This document shows, piece by piece, positions 63,302 to 64,000 of a stretch of DNA of 64,000 nt; the first letter of the stretch is position 1, and every line of letters begins with the position of its first letter. The stretch spans positions 496,001 through 560,000 of the forward strand of contig JBQMRX010000001.1 in assembly GCA_052174115.1 (NCBI GenBank), written 5' to 3'. The notes below the pieces were generated by a model. That model did not search any database, was not told the DNA's origin, and saw only the letters and a program-made list of their open reading frames with translations. The translations under genes were made by a program, and so were the position numbers. Origin of the DNA: Arsenophonus sp052174115. GTDB lineage: Bacteria; Pseudomonadota; Gammaproteobacteria; Enterobacterales; Enterobacteriaceae.

Positions 63302-64000
63302 TCATAATGGACGAAGTCTTAAACGTAAATCATTACCAACAATTTTAATGTTAATAAATTTAAATATAGGTGCATTTTTTAATTTTTGTAATTCTGGAAT
63401 ATTAATTAATTCCTTCGCCGTTTTACCTAGAATTTTAGGAGCAATATAAATAATTAATTCATCAATTAATCCTAATGTTAACAAAGCACCTGAAAGTGTT
63501 GGTCCAGTTTCAATAAAAATCGAATTAATATTATCTTTAGCTAGCTGAATCATTAATAAAACTAAATCAATTCCTTTTTTATAAGTTGGAACTGTAATTT
63601 GCTTAACATGTTTACTCCAATTTTGTGATATTGGATTAGGACGAATAAGCCAACATTCACCATCTAATTTCGTTATAATATGTTCTGGTTTTATTTGATT
63701 ACGACGATCTAAAACAATTCTTATTGGTTGTCGAATTTTATCTTTAGGGTAAATATCTTTTAATTCAGGTGAAAAATCTTTCCAACGAACATTTAAAGCA
63801 GGATTATCAATCAAAACAGTTGTACTAGTAGTTAAAATTGCACTTGCTTGAGCTCTAAAACTTTGTACATCTTGACGAGCTTCTAATGAAGTAATCCATT
63901 TACTTTCACCAGATGCAAGTGCTATTCGCCCATCAAGTGATGCAGCTAATTTAAGTTGAGTATAAGGAAGACCTCTTCGCATTCTTTTTATAAAATCTTG
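63302..64000 (-). CDS. ribD: Bifunctional riboflavin biosynthesis protein RibD, 5' end outside the window
   Basis: RibD deaminates the pyrimidine ring intermediate and then reduces its ribosyl side chain, the second and third riboflavin steps. Only the C-terminal reductase part is in view: PYTQLKLAASLDGRIALASGESKWIT (positions 63966-63889), ILTTSTTVLIDNPALNVRW, RQPIRIVLDR, SIFIETGPTLSGALL and ELIIYIAPKILG. The frame does not start at the ATG at 63982. In-frame codons QDFIKR run on to base 64000 and match the segment just before it in E. coli RibD (367 aa). The gene therefore continues past the edge, and the deaminase domain is presumably there. ribH follows 183 nt downstream, a wider gap than in E. 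coli. Confidence 0.95.
   Translation of the reverse strand, partial: QDFIKRMRRGLPYTQLKLAASLDGRIALASGESKWITSLEARQDVQSFRAQASAILTTSTTVLIDNPALNVRWKDFSPELKDIYPKDKIRQPIRIVLDRRNQIKPEHIITKLDGECWLIRPNPISQNWSKHVKQITVPTYKKGIDLVLLMIQLAKDNINSIFIETGPTLSGALLTLGLIDELIIYIAPKILGKTAKELINIPELQKLKNAPIFKFINIKIVGNDLRLRLRPL

Noticed and set aside
63302..63982. RibD as a standalone reductase starting at the ATG at 63982
   Set aside because: In-frame codons continue to the window edge and match E. coli RibD residues just before that Met, so the gene is cut by the window, not truncated.
1..64000. tRNA or rRNA genes, CRISPR arrays, insertion sequences, prophage genes
   Set aside because: No T-arm-like GGTTCRA segments, rRNA blocks, spaced short repeats, transposase or phage frames were recognised on reading both strands; a tRNAscan-SE/Infernal run would be needed to exclude a divergent tRNA.

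Overview
The window is a stretch of a strongly AT-biased, gene-poor gammaproteobacterial chromosome. It looks like a reduced, vertically inherited insect endosymbiont of the Enterobacterales. Every confidently read protein is closest in recalled sequence to the Escherichia coli/Enterobacterales orthologue, usually within a few residues of the same length. The intergenic DNA is almost pure A/T and often 1-3.6 kb long, and I saw no phage, IS transposase, CRISPR or acquired cluster. Genes for biotin (bioH), thiamine (thiI, thiL), riboflavin (ribD, ribH) and CoA (coaBC) synthesis are kept. That fits a B-vitamin-provisioning symbiont of a blood-feeding insect (Wigglesworthia, Arsenophonus or bat-fly/louse-fly symbiont type), but the host assignment is inference.

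Layout. 1-8500: three isolated housekeeping genes (bioH, nfuA, pfkA) separated by gene deserts. 8501-14459: the conserved yicC / rph-pyrE / dut-coaBC / rpmB-rpmG neighbourhood, in the order recalled for E. coli with slmA, radC and mutM missing. 14794-64000: a long block colinear with one E. coli segment: cysS, lpxH-purE-purK, hemH-adk-htpG-ybaB-dnaX, priC remnant, hha, ffs (4.5S RNA), ppiD, lon-clpX-clpP-tig-bolA, cyoABCDE, yajR, thiI, ispA, dxs, pgpA-thiL-nusB-ribH-ribD. Deletions account for the differences (recR, apt, acrAB, tomB, hupB, ampG, xseB and others gone); I saw no rearrangement within the block.

How the genes work together. Energy comes from glycolysis (pfkA) and a complete cytochrome bo3 oxidase with heme O synthase (cyoABCDE), supplied by ferrochelatase (hemH). 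dxs and ispA feed isoprenoids to quinones and heme O. A large protein-quality-control set is kept (lon, clpXP, tig, htpG, ppiD), with a readable sigma-32-type promoter before lon. Nucleotide genes are purE, purK, pyrE, dut and adk. Envelope genes are lpxH and pgpA. Translation and export genes are rpmB, rpmG, cysS, rph, nusB and ffs.

Most interesting signals. (1) A nearly perfect ~208-bp inverted repeat flanks tig-bolA, with similarity fading outward on both sides. (2) pgpA is split by one missing base in a poly-A9 tract although both halves are well conserved. (3) priC is frameshifted and truncated. (4) IspA has Asn in place of the first Asp of its second DDxxD motif. (5) dnaX is reduced to the gamma-type clamp-loader core. 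(6) Hha is kept without TomB beside it. I found no convincing previously undescribed multi-gene system.
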